Source of the DNA: Limanda limanda | Taxonomy: Eukaryota; Chordata; Actinopteri; Pleuronectiformes; Pleuronectidae | Direction of reading: 5' to 3' | Assembly (NCBI RefSeq): GCF_963576545.1 | Contig: NC_083656.1 | Location: 8,064,811 to 8,128,810 of the forward strand | Length of the DNA: 64,000 nucleotides | Shown here: piece after piece, positions 1-13,370 of the stretch | Position numbering within the stretch: position 1 is the first letter of the stretch | How the letters are laid out: each line of letters opens with the position of its first letter | Position numbers and translations under genes: made by a program | The notes under the pieces: model-generated | Database searches by the model: none | What the model was told of the DNA's origin: nothing | Seen by the model: the letters and a program-made list of their open reading frames with translations, nothing else

Positions 1-3000
1 GGTTCATAAAGCAGAGGGGGCACATTTTCATGTAGGTTTGGATTGTGGACCGGAAAAACAAACAGGGCCTTTTGTTTCTCTCTTTCACGTCTTCATTCTG
101 TGATTTCTAAAGAACAGGTGCTTAGAATAATTGATTGATGGAATTTGGGCGAGATTTGGGACCATTATCCCTACTGACCTGGATCCTGCCAGGGTTTTTA
201 ACTCTGTCCAACATCAGGCAGCAGGTCACAGTCATGAAGAGTGACACACCTGTTATTGTGCGACCTGCTACCCATCTTTGTCCCGCTAAGTACAATGATT
301 AACGTATCAGGCCTTGGGGAACAAAAAACAGAGGAGACAGAATTGAGCTTTTGCATCAGCGTCTCACAGTTTCAGCCTTTGGCCTCCATGGTCATAGGGG
401 ATATTCCCCACTCCCTCTGGTGACGCTGCCTCACAGGGAGTGTCTTCAGACAGTCTACCACCCGTCTTTACCTATCAGATTAGGTGACATTATCTTGTGT
501 TTAATGACACCGAGGAGGCAGCCCTGAACCCGTAGGGCTTCTTCCTCCGTCATATTCTGTTACGTCTCCCAGACAATGGAGGCTATCAAATAGACAAAGG
601 CTAAATATCTCTTCGTTCATTCCTCTTCAAACTGCTGTATCTAAAACCACTCCAAAAATATAAATCTGAAGTTACAAAAAACAACAAAACAAGAGCATTG
701 GTCAAGGTTAACTTGAACGTTTTTTGCGGTTCAGTGAAATAAAGACTGTATAATAGCATTTTGTGTGTTGACATAATGTTTGTCTCCTATTTGGGACCAA
801 ACTTGAAATTTCGCCAACTTGACCTATTTCCTCCCTTGATTCTGACCAGATGCGGTGTTGTTGATTTAGCTACTGGGAGGACTTCAGCCTAGTATGACCT
901 TTCCTGAGCTGAAGGGAAAACTTCCCCGAGAAATCCGATAAAATCCAGGGCGCGGACCTCGGTAATTCGTCCGTCCACCTCACCACACTTCCGCGACCTC
1001 TTTTCCTTCAGCCACCCCCCACCAACCCCCAATCGATCTGCTTATCTCTCGAGATCAAAGCCTTGCACCGCCGTTGTACATTTAGCCTTGGCTGGGTCCT
1101 CCCACATCATGTCTAAATATTAATGATAATAAAGTCTCACACCCATCCCTGTGTCAGGCAATTACAGCCAACATTGATCCTCAGCTCTCTGCTCCAATTA
1201 GAACTCAACCCTCATAATGCGTCCTGGCACATCAAAGGGTAACAGCCATTGATCCACTCCTGGATCTTAACGTTTACCGTTAGGAGAGCAGGTGGGGGAT
1301 GTGGTGTGCTGTGATGGGGAGGAAGCAATATTCTGACTAGAGAAGAAGAGGGGAGAGAAAAAATCATTTTATCCAGCCAGTCAGGTGAAGGAAGTACTGA
1401 AACTCAGAGGGTGAGGCACGGCAGAGGGGGCTCAATAATAACGGACATTCTGACAGTTCAGAAGGCAACTAGCATCCGGAACCCTGGAAAGACTCCTTCA
1501 CAGCAGGGTGGCTGCACTAAACACTGGAAACTCTCATTTCTTTTAATTCTTACAGTTCAAAACAGAAGACAGAGGAAAAAAGCCTGATTTAACAAGCAAA
1601 GGTTTTCTTAAATGCCCTGGTGCTGAGGTAACTGCAGACACCAGATCCCAAAGAAGCAACTGAAAAGTCAATTTGTGAGTTCAGTTTAGGGACAACAAAT
1701 CCTACACTGTTGCCCATCAATAAAGTCTCACTGCCAGGTTTTCAGGATTACGCCTACTTCTTTATATTGAAGACCGAACTACAACCAAGCTTAATAAACA
1801 AGCAGGAATAAACTCCGGGAGTTTCTGATCGCGCTTATACAACACAGGTCTCACTAGGAGGCAAGAAAAGATTCAGCGAAACATGAGCTATCATGTCACC
1901 TCCCACATCTATGTCTTTAGGCCAACTTTCCTTGACAACTGACCTTTCTGACATCTTAAAGTTTGAGGAAAGAGAGATATTTTAAATAGACTACACTATA
2001 CCGTTCTACAACTCCACATGGAGAGAGATACAGAAACAACAACAGGGTAACAATCTGACCCAATGAGTCAATAGTCAGCGACACGTTACCATTAAACCAG
2101 GGACATTCCTTGTACAAATGAAGCTAAACAATCTCACTGTTGACACCATTATTAGACAGGGCTTGTTGTTATGTTCTCTCTCTGCTGGACTGATAGCTCT
2201 GATAGTCCTGGCCTGGGGCACGACCTCACAGCCGCCTTTGTCACAGAGCTGGAGGAAGGCTTGTCCATCGCTCGGGGCTACAATGATTCTCTTCATGGCA
2301 CAATAATACGCTGAAACGCTGTGCAACCCGGAATGCAACCCAGTGGTTTGTGTATCTACAATTAATTGACTGACTGTGGCTGGCTTTTTGAGGCTTGGCT
2401 GAAATATGTTGAGCATTAAGGTAACGGCGCAATTTTTTTTTTTTTTAAAACAGGCAAACAAAACTGCACCAATTTAATTAGTAACAACCTAATTATATTA
2501 CTGGCTTTAATGGTGAATTCTGAAATACATACGGAATGACTATAAATCCTTGGATAAAGAATCTTGTCGGTTGTCTTCATGTGTTGAGGTTCATTCAAAG
2601 GTCATGATAGAGACATTGTGTCAACTACTTCCATATTTATAGTATTCACAGTAAATGTGTTATCACTATAGATATGATATGAAATATGTCCATAAAGAAA
2701 CACAGAACAGGTGTTCATCTACAATTCAATCCAGTCATCTTCTAGGCCATAAGCAATTAATCTAAACCTTTTCTAAATGTTTCTGTAAACTCTTAACACC
2801 TTCAGCTTTCAAACAGGACTTGTTTGTGTACAATATTCGTCCCTTTTCTCGACCCACTGTCCTCTGACTGTGGTATCCCTCAGTATTATACGCTTTGCTA
2901 ACATGGTGCTTTGCTTCGACTCTGTACTTCAGTCCTCACCAAACGATGTAATTAAAGATTGGTGAAATGAAACCAGTGTTTAGAAATGGTTTATGTCAAG

Positions 3001-4030
3001 TCTGTTCTGAAACGCTGCACCACAGGGAAACTTTTAGATGGGATGGGTGTGCATCAACGTCTTGTTAAATAAAACAGAGTCTTGGCCTGTAGAGAAAAAC
3101 ATCTAACCGACAGAGCCTCAGTGTGAGCCAGGTCAAAGGACGAAGCCTGTGTACAATAGTAATGCAACGGTAACTGGTGGAAAACATTTGTTGTTGGCTG
3201 GGGTATCAGGCTCCTCACTCCTGTGTGATACTCGGTGATGCATTCAGGTCAGCTGAGGAGAATGAGGGGAACGGCGGGCTACACAAACAGGGCGGGAAAG
3301 TGACACTGGGATGTTAGGCCAAGACATCAATGTCCTCACAACTTCCCTTTAACACTGAAGCAATGTTAGCCCTGGCGCCATCAGAATATGGGGTTGGGGT
3401 TAAAGTTTACACGATGGCTGACAGGATGTAGCCATGTGACCGAGCAAACATTTGGACAATAAACAAAGCAGCTCTAAATTTGAAATGCAATCGTTTTCAG
3501 GGCTTTCAGTGATCTTTTAGAAATAATTGGATATTTGTGTATCTTTGTTGCTACCAGGATAAGATACAGATAGTTGCTGTGATACTTCAAATAAACCATG
3601 TAATTCTTAAACTAGTGAGACTTAAAGTAAATTACTATGATATACTTAATTCTGGTTATAAAGGAACACAAAGGTAGGGGGTGAGAGAACATGACCTGTT
3701 GTTGAAAGTTATCATCACAAGACCTTTTCATGACTTTTTGCAAATATATTAGTATACATGAATTCTGATTTAGCATTTATTGTCTGCTGTTACCAGTAGC
3801 ATAGGAAATAATCCTAAAAAATAACACTCCGGTGAAGAGCACGTTATGTTGTCAGCATTTTCCTTTCCACAGCCCTGCAAGAACTCTGGCAGATGGAAGA
3901 TGGGCAACTTAAATGTGGAGATAAAGTGCATATATGTATGTGTAAATAACACTAACATTGCCATATTACTCTTCAGGGTTATTCAGAGATGCAATAAAAC
4001 TTGAACTGAATAAAAAGGGGTCAGTTGTCT
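1..4030. other. Non-coding, intron or 3' side of vti1a
   Basis: Mostly AT-leaning unique sequence with no exon, RNA gene or repeat that I can support. A subtly CpG-richer patch lies near 900-1090. An ATTA/TAAT-rich stretch at about 1100-1260 could be regulatory but has no decisive mark. The short frames here are scattered on both strands without splice borders. Confidence 0.6.
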
Positions 4031-4610
4031 TAAATCCAGGCTTGTGTTACTGTCTGCAAAAGGCTGTTCCGTGAGCAAGGTTGTTCAAGCTGAGACGGAT
4101 CACGATGGGATGATGTTGACCCTCGAGGTGCAAACTAAGATCCCTGTCGCCACAGGGACGTGAGGATCGTGGTGTGAGCAGGGAAGTCTTCTCTCCAACT
4201 GGCAGCACGCCTGGCCTAGCACCAGGGTGCTCAGCCAACAGCTCCTTTCCTCTGTCAGACCCCCTCCCTCCTCCACCTCTTCCTCCACAGCCTCCTGGAT
4301 GCCAGTCTGCCTGGCTGGTGTGGGCCAAACAAGCCCCATCCATAGGGCCAAAGGGGCAACGGAACTCCTGCCAGCTGGGCCAGCACTTCACGGCCGAGCA
4401 CCACTCTCCAAACAAACAGTGCAGTGGGCCACAAGCCACGGGCAACATGGAACCTGTCATTACCAGCCGTGCATGGCTGGTTCACTCCCCAAAACCCAAG
4501 CCAGGCCAAGGGCTTGAATGTGTACTGCACTTGACTCTACCAAATTTCGGAGCCAGGGGACGTAACAAAGTAAGGGAATCCCATTTCAGAATTACGCTGG
4601 ATCGTTAATA
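4031..4610. other. GC-rich non-coding block
   Basis: GC-rich stretch with overlapping open frames on both strands (up to about 144 codons). They come from composition: proline/glycine-rich, no recognisable domain, no conserved-looking start. A vti1a terminal exon (IIQNR plus transmembrane helix) is not in it. It could be a regulatory block; nothing decides. Confidence 0.4.
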
Positions 4611-7170
4611 TATCGAGGTATGTGTGTCTATTTAACAGTGGCAAATTGTTGAATTTTTATTTTTCAACACTTTTTTAAGCAATAACAAGAAGAATTTAAA
4701 AGTCATGAATAATCAGTTCAAGACGTTTACACGAGTGGAAAGAAAAAGCCGGCCAAACAGTCTCTTGGGATTAACTGCATACCGTCTAATTATAAAACAT
4801 CTAGAAAACTTCCGATGGTCTCTGGGCTAAAATTGAATGTAATGGACATTGGAGTTCACTGGGGTTTTCTCCACTGATCAAGGCAGGATTTTGTGGCATA
4901 ACTCTGCTTTGTCCTTACGATTTTGGCTCCAACACATGATGATTTGAGGAATCCATCATAAAAACAGTCTTTTTAACATCACTACACATGAATCAGTCAG
5001 AGGGAGGACCATCTTAATTCAGTGTCCAACCATTGCTTCCAGTGGAATGCACCACTTAGACGAATGCATCTAAGAAGCCTCTCAGAGTAACCGAAGACCA
5101 ATGATGTTTGTTGTTTTGGGGTTTTACTTTAAATTTAGATATACATTTATATAATGAATTAACCTATGGTCTCTAAGTTTAGTGACATAATGCAATATGA
5201 GCAGTAATTTATAAGTTATGCTGCTTAAAAATGCAACATTTCCATCATAATTTAATAAAATTGTCTGCATGTCTGAAACTCTCTGAATCTTGTAACAGGA
5301 AGAGGTTAGGTGAGGTTATGGAAAACATACAATCGCTACTCTCACCACACTTTTACTACTATTTAAGTTTAAGGCATTCAAAGACTCGCATTGCATTGCC
5401 GACATTCAGTACATAGCCTGCTGGAGATGCAGTTTAAAATGATCTTGTATTTGTTTGAACATTAGTCATATTCTAAAAGGTCAATGACTAACCTGACTTG
5501 AGTAAACAACATCCAACTACAGCTCTTATTGATTTGCACTCAGGTCCACTCACTGGGACAAATACACTATGATACTAGACCACAGATCATTTAAAGATGA
5601 TGAGATTTAAACTTGTCTATAGTATTGTACACTATCAACTAAAGACGGTTCATCATGACCGTGGATTCATGGATTTTCAATACAGTGCAAGTAATGTTGT
5701 TTAAAAAATATGAAGGATTTTCCCCATTTACTGCTATTGACTAATACAATTTTGAAATGAAATGAGATGACTCAAGAACAAAAAGGCAAATTCTTTCTCT
5801 ACACTGTTTTATCTTTTCTTGTATTTTTTTAAGATGATTGTGTTCTGTCAGCAGAAAATCTCACCAATTTTCATATGAATTGAAAAAGAAATTGAATTTT
5901 TACAGTAGACAGAATTTTTAGGATTTGGCAAGAAACTTTCAAAGCTTTGTCTTCTACAGAACACAACTTGTCTTAACTGATTTACACATCCAGTAATTCC
6001 CTTCACAGCAAGCACCACCAAAGCAAAGTGGGGACGGGTGGAGTGATGGGGTCGGTCCCTTTGCCTTCCAGCCTTTGGGACAGAAAAAAATAAAGAACCA
6101 CAGAAATTCTATTTATGTGTTTAGTGTAAAAGCCCTCAAGGTTAGAAGATCTTTGTTTCGAAGAGGGACCAATCTGCTGTTGGAGTTTTCTGACAGGAGC
6201 TCCTCTTGAATCCTGATGTCTACAAATGCCTCGGCTTTCAACCTTTTATGCTTTCTTAAAAAAAAAAAAAGTGGTCCTCTTTTTATTGTTTTTGCCCATT
6301 GTGATAAAGGGGATCTTTTATGCCATCAACAACATGGCAACACTGTACTGCCTTTGTTTGATTGCACCATCCTGGGGGTCTGTTAGGATGAGATACAGAC
6401 AAACATAGGCACAGTAAATGATTGATGGGTTAGAAGAAAATATTAAAAAGGAGGGAAAAAAGCAGTCAAAAGTGAGCATTTGTAAATATTTCAAGCTCTT
6501 GCACCCTGCCAAAGAGAGATCTGAGCAGCAACAATAACAGCACAAACTGAACTTAACCATCTATCCTGACGCAAACCCGATCTTGATAGCTGACTTGTTT
6601 TGTTGAGACTATCACTGTTTTCAAAAACAACTGAGATATCTTTCAGAGGATGAAACCTATACACCCAAGGAATCTAACCTCGAGACCCACTAGACATGCA
6701 TGGTTATCAGCTGTAAAATGTGAATTCTGGTATTTAAGAACACATGGGAGCTGAGGTTTTCCCTTTCCACTGTTGAATGCTTGCGTATGGTCTCAACAAA
6801 GATGTTGAGTGGAAGAATTAAATGAGAGTTGACTGAAAGAGAAGGGAAGGTATGTATAGTACAAGTGTTTGGGCACAAGCCACTTTATCTTGGCAAGCAA
6901 TGAAGCCCGAGAGCTACTTATCATTGCAAAGGGATCCCGTGACCACGCAGGGTTCAAGATGGAATAGATGACATGCACGCATCGGTACAGAGCCTATTTA
7001 AAAGATATAAGTTACAGACTTGCCCCTTTTCTTCCCTGACACAAATAGTGGCACCCAGCATTACAGTGGCATTCCACAATATACCAGGCAGCTGTTGCAT
7101 AGTGTGCCAAGAAGTATGCACAATGGCTTGCTGGGAGGGAACAACAGTCAGAGAAGAGACAATATGATAG
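4611..7170. other. AT-rich intronic sequence
   Basis: Low-GC sequence with a few A or T runs. Nothing recognisable as gene, RNA or transposon was seen. Confidence 0.6.
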
Positions 7171-8330
7171 ATTCTAATTGCTTCAAAATGTCCTGAAGAA
7201 GGCCCCCTATTATCTATTTAAATCGGCTGATAATGGGAGGCTAGGAGGAGGAGATGGAGAAGGGAGGAGGAGGAGAAGGAAGAGGAGGGGGGGCATACTA
7301 GGCAGAGGGAGAAAGCTATCCTCTGCGCTGCTGTCGCCTCATTATTTTCCGTCTTGACGGACGCCCGCGCTCAACCCCTGGATGAATGGCCCTGTGCTGA
7401 ATAAGTTATCGCCAGACACACAAAGGGAAGAGTGCGCACCACAAACAACACAGCAGTACTGCAAAGCATGAATCTCCTTTTCCTCTCCTCCTCAGTCTTT
7501 TCTGCCCCCTCAAATCCCCCACCCTTCCCCCTGCTCCCTCTAGACGAAAGGCAGGCCCTGCCACAGACTGAGATCTCACCTGTAATTTCTACAGAAGCTC
7601 ACAGTAGGTGGGGGGAAATGTAAGGCAGGAAGGATACAGGCATCTATGTTTGCTGAAAAGATATATACTTCCATTCCTCCATTTTGTTTCATCTGTCCTT
7701 TTTGTTTGTGCAGCTCTTCAGTGAAGACAGGGACCTCCTTTGGACAGCATCTGAAGATGTCTGAGAGGATGTCCCTTTGTTCTTCTTAAGACAAGGCCCA
7801 CAGCATGATCAGTTGAAATGGTTTTGGTTATATCTGATGTTTATTTTGTTTTCTTCTCTGTGTTCTTTGGACTGCTGGGGCTTGGCATAGCAAATCATGA
7901 TCACCTCTATACAATGCTCCCATGAGGGGGTACATGAGAGGGTTCCCTATAGCTGCTAAACGGGAGCTGAGGAATAATGACAGGAACACGTCCATTCCTC
8001 GGTGGTTATGGCGATGGTTTTGGCCGCCAATCCCTCTCGCTTGCTGTCACTCAAAAGTAGCAGTGGAACTTTTGGACAGGAGAGCCTCTTTCCCCTCTGA
8101 CGGCAAAATCAGAGGGTGCCGTGGCCCGACAGGCGCTCGACGGCAGATCAAACAGGGCGGGTACCCTTGGAGTGACACCTGGAGCCACTTCAAGGGATGA
8201 GAGCGCCACTGATCTCCAGTCATCTCGTCAGAACGACAGTCTGTCAGGGTTAAAGGAGGGGGGGGGGAAGAAGCTCTATCAACCAGGATGGGATGAGCGA
8301 GGTTGAACGAAGCATCACCTCAATGTCGTG
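7171..8330. promoter_or_regulatory. Candidate cis-regulatory block
   Basis: Unique, GC-richer sequence. It has CTATTATCTATTTAAATCGG near 7208, TTATCG near 7405, and a CpG-denser stretch at about 8000-8220 that includes an AGATCAAA (TCF/LEF-like) site near 8146. These are weak composition and motif cues; function is a guess from the low repeat content. Confidence 0.25.
7256..7293. repeat. Homopurine tract
   Basis: About 38 bp of uninterrupted purine (GGAGGAGGAGAAGG-type) ending in a G run, next to a unique GC-richer block. Triplex-forming potential is possible. Confidence 0.85.
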
Positions 8331-8789
8331 GCTGGTTGACCCCAGAGCATTTGGAGAAGTGATGGTGTAAAAAAGCGTTTTGTTGGAATGCATTGATCTG
8401 GGGACAACGTGAGTAGATAATTCTGCTGATTTAGAAGATTCACTACAAAACAGGATTACCGTTTTCGCTTGTTATTCTTTGATGGTGAATGCCAGCTACC
8501 ATCAAATAGTTTAAAAAGAATATAAGACTATGTACGTTGGTTTCTAAACAATCTAAAGAATTTCTGCAGTCCACATTTGAAATAATCACAATTCAACCAT
8601 GTCTTGACCTATTGAAAAACAGAAGCTGCTGTGGGCTGGATAACAGAGTGAGGGAGAAATGTAGGGAGGAAAAAGGGGCTTTGGCAGCCAGTTAAGCGAG
8701 TCAGTCCTCAACAGACAAATGCATCCCTTATATAAAACAACAACACGTCTTTGCCCTTGTCAACAATCCTTTCCTCTGCAGCCCAGGCT

Positions 8790-8790
<1 letters not shown>

Positions 8791-8829
<39 letters not shown>
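8791..8829. repeat. (GT)n microsatellite
   Basis: About 18 GT units with one A interruption, running into TATATAT. A CA array of similar length lies 200 bp away at 9028-9059. Confidence 0.97.
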
Positions 8830-8833
<4 letters not shown>

Positions 8834-9026
8834 TTTCCTTTCTGCAAAAAACGTCCCATCAGCACTCTCTAATGGGCGAGGTGGAGGAAGAGAGAAAAAG
8901 ACGGCGATAAAGCAGGAGGGAGAGGGAAAGAGAGTGAGAGAGGTGGCAGTGGTGCTTGTTTGGCTCAGGAGCAGTGAGTAATGAGGCTGAGGCGCACCCT
9001 GTCATTGTCCCAGCAGCAGCCTGTAG

Positions 9027-9027
<1 letters not shown>

Positions 9028-9059
<32 letters not shown>
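9028..9059. repeat. (CA)~16 microsatellite
   Basis: Pure CA array. With the GT array at 8791-8829 it forms an inverted dinucleotide pair about 200 bp apart that could fold back in RNA. Confidence 0.98.
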
Positions 9060-11583
9060 AAAAAGTATCTTCTATCCCCAAACTTGGGAAAACTACAGAT
9101 TTTAAACGCGATTTAATTTGTGATTATCTGATACGAGAGCCTCCATTATATGAGATAATCCAATGTTAAGACAATTTCATGGGGAAGACCAACAGCTTCA
9201 ATCTCCAACATGGTGTAAAATGTCATATGACAATCAGAGTCATCAGCTCTCTCAAACTTGACATGATGTTACAAGAATGAGTTGTGGTAGAGTTGACTTT
9301 TGGATCCATGGATTTAGACAACTGAATGTATAATATATGGGTTTGCTGCTGTGCACATACTACATAGGGTGTCTGCGTGGGTGGTTGTAAGCATACAGTG
9401 ACCATGGTGACAAGTATACATTGTCCTGAAGAAACCTTTCTTTGCTTTCCTTACATAACAAATGGGCCTCAAAGCCAAGAAAGGAACCACTTGCATGCCC
9501 ACCAGAAGTAAGAACTACCATCATTAACATCTTTAACACTAAAGGCCGACAAAATAACCCATAATGTGCATGCATGAAAGTGCACACAACACCTGCGCAC
9601 ATGTTGATATAGATAAAGTTTAGTGAGCGGCTGCAGTGGGAACAAATACAATTTATGCTTTGGCACTTGGCTCCTTTGCCCGAATAAAAAAATCAGGCTG
9701 GACATAAAAGGCACAGAATGCCTCCATGGACGGGGGCAGAAAAGGCCAGGGGTAGGACTGACCCACAGGGAGGCAGCGGAATGAGGGTAGGGGGGGGTCG
9801 AGTGGGGTGGTAATGATGCCAGGCTGAACAAATTGCAAAGCAAAGGGAACGTGTTTAAATGTAGAACATGGAATTATCGTGGCAGCAACACGGAGGGGAG
9901 ATCAGAGAGAGTGAGATCCACTGGGAGTGAACCGCCACTCTCGGGACAGAAAATGCAAAGCTCGGCTATGGCTACTGTGATGAGTTCAGCTCTAATACAA
10001 AGTAAATGACATGGAAAAAATAGGGCAAAGATGTCTTACACAACGTCACAGACATGAAGTATTCACCAACCACGAGGAAGCAGAAGAGAAAAGGTAGAAT
10101 ATAGAGGCAGAAAACCTTCCACTGTGTCACTGTTCCACTGAGCTGATCCCTCCACAGCCCAGTGTGGCCCTAAACCCACCCCCTCTTTGCCCTCAAATGG
10201 CCCCCCCAAATAAATAAATGAATAGACAAAAAAAAAATGGAAAAGGGGGCAGAAGAAAAACATCTCAACTTCAATCTGTCCCATCTTTCAGCTTCAATTT
10301 GAAAAAATCAAATTTTTTGTTCAACTTCACAAGACGACTTCAAGAGGGCCCCAAGACTCCGATCCCAGCACTGCTCACTGGTAGAGTTGAATTCCATTAA
10401 TTATGTGACCTACATAATCTAGTTAATATTCCAGACAGATGGATAAAGGGAGAGTGTATATATTTGCCAATAGTACAAATGAGGCAAAACTTATAGATTG
10501 TAAGGAATCAAAAAATTATCTTTCTTCTGTTGCTTTTCCGGGACCGTGCTTTTTGTTCTGTTGGCTCATGACACTGTTTGCATGTTGGTTTATTGAGCCA
10601 AGTAAACAGGGAAAGAAACTCCCTGCGAATAACATGGGCAGCAAACTTTTGATTTACCCACAGGCAAGAATGACTTGTACCTATTCTCTCTCTGCCAAAT
10701 AGTCAAATGAGTAGGTCTCATTTCCATTCCAGGATTCAGACAGTTGAACTGGGTTGCCTTTGCTATATCGGCGTCAAACTTGCCACAAGAAAACTATTGT
10801 GCAAGATCAGAGCAATGAACTCAGCCACACATTAAGACAGCTTGTCAAAACAAATCTCAAGAAAGGGAGTTGGTGTCTTGGTAACAGTGTGGCTGCGTTA
10901 GCCTTTGAGCTACAGCGTCATCCTCACCACAGCTCCCGGGCTGATCTCTTAATCAGTGTCCAGAGTGTGCGTGAGTCCTCCTCTGAAGGCTGAGGCTCTG
11001 TCCATCCTGCCTGCCCATCGCTCCTGCCAGTTCCACCCATGAATATGGAGCTGTTCTGTGGCTGGGAGCTTGCTTATGTTTTCTGTCTGATATCTAGGCC
11101 CCATTCCCATTTCAAAGGGAGGTCCACCCGGGGCCTTGACTTTTTGATCTGCCTGGCGACTGAGTCGACCACCTGCATGTGGGATCAGCTGCCAGTGAGA
11201 GCAGACAACCCCTCTGCTTCAAAATATACATCCTCCCCCCCCTTCCGTCCTCCCTGCTTCATTGCCCTTCACTCTGCCCCCTCCTTCCGTGAAGCTGCCA
11301 GGAACCCCAGTGGTCCTAACTGGGTCTGGAGCTGCATCCCATTCCCAACTGTTTTGACTGTGGTGGGCGAGACGCTTGAGATGTTCAGTATAGCAGCAGG
11401 AAGGCTCACAGTACAGTCACAGGGTAATTTTGTATTTACGAGGAGCAATAGTGTAAATGTGCCATGGAAACAACAGAGACCTTGTGAAAGAAACAGCCCA
11501 CGGCTTCTCTAATCAGGGATGGTGATCCACATTGTGAGCTGTAATGCCTGTTAACATGTCAATTAGACTCGATAAAATTTAGG

Positions 11584-11956
11584 ATTACCTCTGCCAAGGC
11601 CTAATCGTCCCCCTTAAATTCAATCAAGTTGCACCAAATTGCACACAGTCATAGATATCAGTCCCCTGCTGGATTTATTTTCATCATCCATAAATTATTC
11701 CCTGGGAAATTGGTGAAAATGTTGGAAAAACACCCTATCTCACAACGGTAAAGAAACAATTCCTGGATCTGCCCTGATCCAGATCTGAACGAAAATGTCC
11801 AAAGTTGAATTGGTTCTTCTCTGACCCATAATGCATCCTTTGACCAAGTTTCACAATAATCCATCCAGTTATTTTGGGGAAATCTTGTCTCCAAAAAAAA
11901 CAAACCAACAAATTAACAGATAGGGGTGATAACATAAGGTCCTTGGTGGAAATGAT
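11584..11956. mobile_element. Degraded non-autonomous element with inverted ends, copy 1
   Basis: The left end reads ATTACCTCTGCCAAGG and the right end CCTTGGTGGAAATGAT, imperfect inverted complements (11 of 16 positions by eye). The interior shares blocks with a second copy at 54655-55010: ATATCAGTC, a TTCCCTGGGAAA-type core, GGTTCTTC-CTGACCC, ACCAAGTTTC, and AGGGGTGA-AACATAA near the right end. I recall many similar sequences, with a CCGCCAAGG end, scattered through teleost genomes. No coding capacity is seen, so it resembles an old MITE-like sequence. The transposase superfamily and target-site duplication could not be determined. It lies in the intron or 3' side after the last exon seen. 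Confidence 0.7.
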
Positions 11957-13370
11957 CCTCAGATTTTCGCCTGTCTGGATTAAATCCTTGCTCGTGTCCG
12001 TACTTCTTACAAACTTTGAAAGATAAAAACTACCAACTGCCCCGGTCATATTTCATAATTTGTTTAAAATCATATCCTACGAACTCAGAGTTTTATTCAT
12101 TGCCAGAGGTTAATCTTGTGTTTGATTGCAACATAGATTAAAAACTATTGTTCCTAAGGCCACTACTTCAAATGTACGTATGGGATTATGTGCTCTTTAT
12201 AGTTCGCATTTCTCTTTAACTAAAAATGACTTCTAATGTAACTTACACTATATATCAGCTTATTTTTCACTAAGGAGGGCAACAGGTCAAATTTTCTAAA
12301 ACTCCTGCAAGGCAACTTTTCTTTGTGGTCCAAAGAGTTGGTACTAACCAGCCGTTATAAAAAATGATATTAGATTGACGATCATAGATATTAATATAAT
12401 ATCAGGATTTTCCTTTCTGCCTCATCTGGGATCACGGTGCCTGTCATGGTATAATTAAAACCCAAAGGATTCCAGATGATTGAATTAAAAATTAAATGAG
12501 TGGATGCCCTGGATGCCAACCACTAGACCACTGACATCCACTATGTATGACTGGAGCTGACATGAGACTGCAGAGGCCGCGTTTGTGAAGCTAGTGATCA
12601 ACCTGCGACCACATCAAATCAATGGCACCTACAAACACTATTTATACTAATTACCCTCATTGGCATGTGATGAGTTTCACAGGCAGAACATTTGTGAGGA
12701 TGAAATTTCAAACAAAGCAACAGCTATTTAGGATGTGTGTGTTTCTAAACGTTTCTCACAATAAGTGATATTCAGAGTCTTTAAGTTAATTGGCTTTCTT
12801 GAACCCTGACAGCTCCATTAATATGTGTCTAATTGTGTCTCAGCTGGGGTGATAGCCCCGAGACCACAAAGACACTTCAGGAAGAGGTGTGAGTTAAAAA
12901 GGAACTACATCAACAATGGAAAATAAACCATTTATCCTGTTCAGCACAAGAAATACCTCCAATACTACACTTACATACTCAAGGCCATAGTGTTAGCTGT
13001 TCATGATCAACTTAAAATTGTTGCTCAGTGTTAAAGAAAAAAGATATATCACTGATAACAATGTAAAACACAAAAAGACAAAATATCAGCTTTCAAATTC
13101 CACTAATTGCTGCATTCACACAAAAGGAAAACCCCCCAAAAATGATGAAAGAAAAAATGCAAACATTCATCAACCTCAGAGTCTGCTTTGTGTAACAAGT
13201 GCAGAGATGGTGGAAAAATTAAACATTAAGGGTTAAAACTTCGCCGATCTGTGAGTTATTTTCATAATATAATAGATGCAATACTTGTATGCACAGACGT
13301 TAAAGAGGACGACAGAGCAGCCACCTCCACAAATGAAATCACAATTGCTCTGACACCGCACACAAATAAA
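11957..13370. other. AT-rich intronic sequence
   Basis: Nothing recognisable beyond A-rich stretches; no exon-like borders paired with an open frame. Confidence 0.6.

Larger units (their letters stand above)
8331..11583. other. Intronic sequence with paired GT/CA arrays
   Basis: Apart from the arrays at 8791 and 9028, unique sequence. The GC-richer stretch 10900-11500 carries a 157-codon open frame (11039-11512) with no domain and no splice support. A small TAAT/ATTA cluster lies near 10395-10430. Confidence 0.5.

Noticed and set aside
4047..4608. Overlapping frames on both strands (up to 144 codons)
   Set aside because: Proline/glycine-rich translations on both strands of one GC-rich block show composition, not coding. 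They do not encode the missing Vti1a transmembrane exon.
11039..11512. 157-codon open frame on the plus strand
   Set aside because: Longest open frame of the window, but GC-biased, without recognisable domain, splice borders or homologue I know. Such lengths are expected by chance in GC-rich patches.
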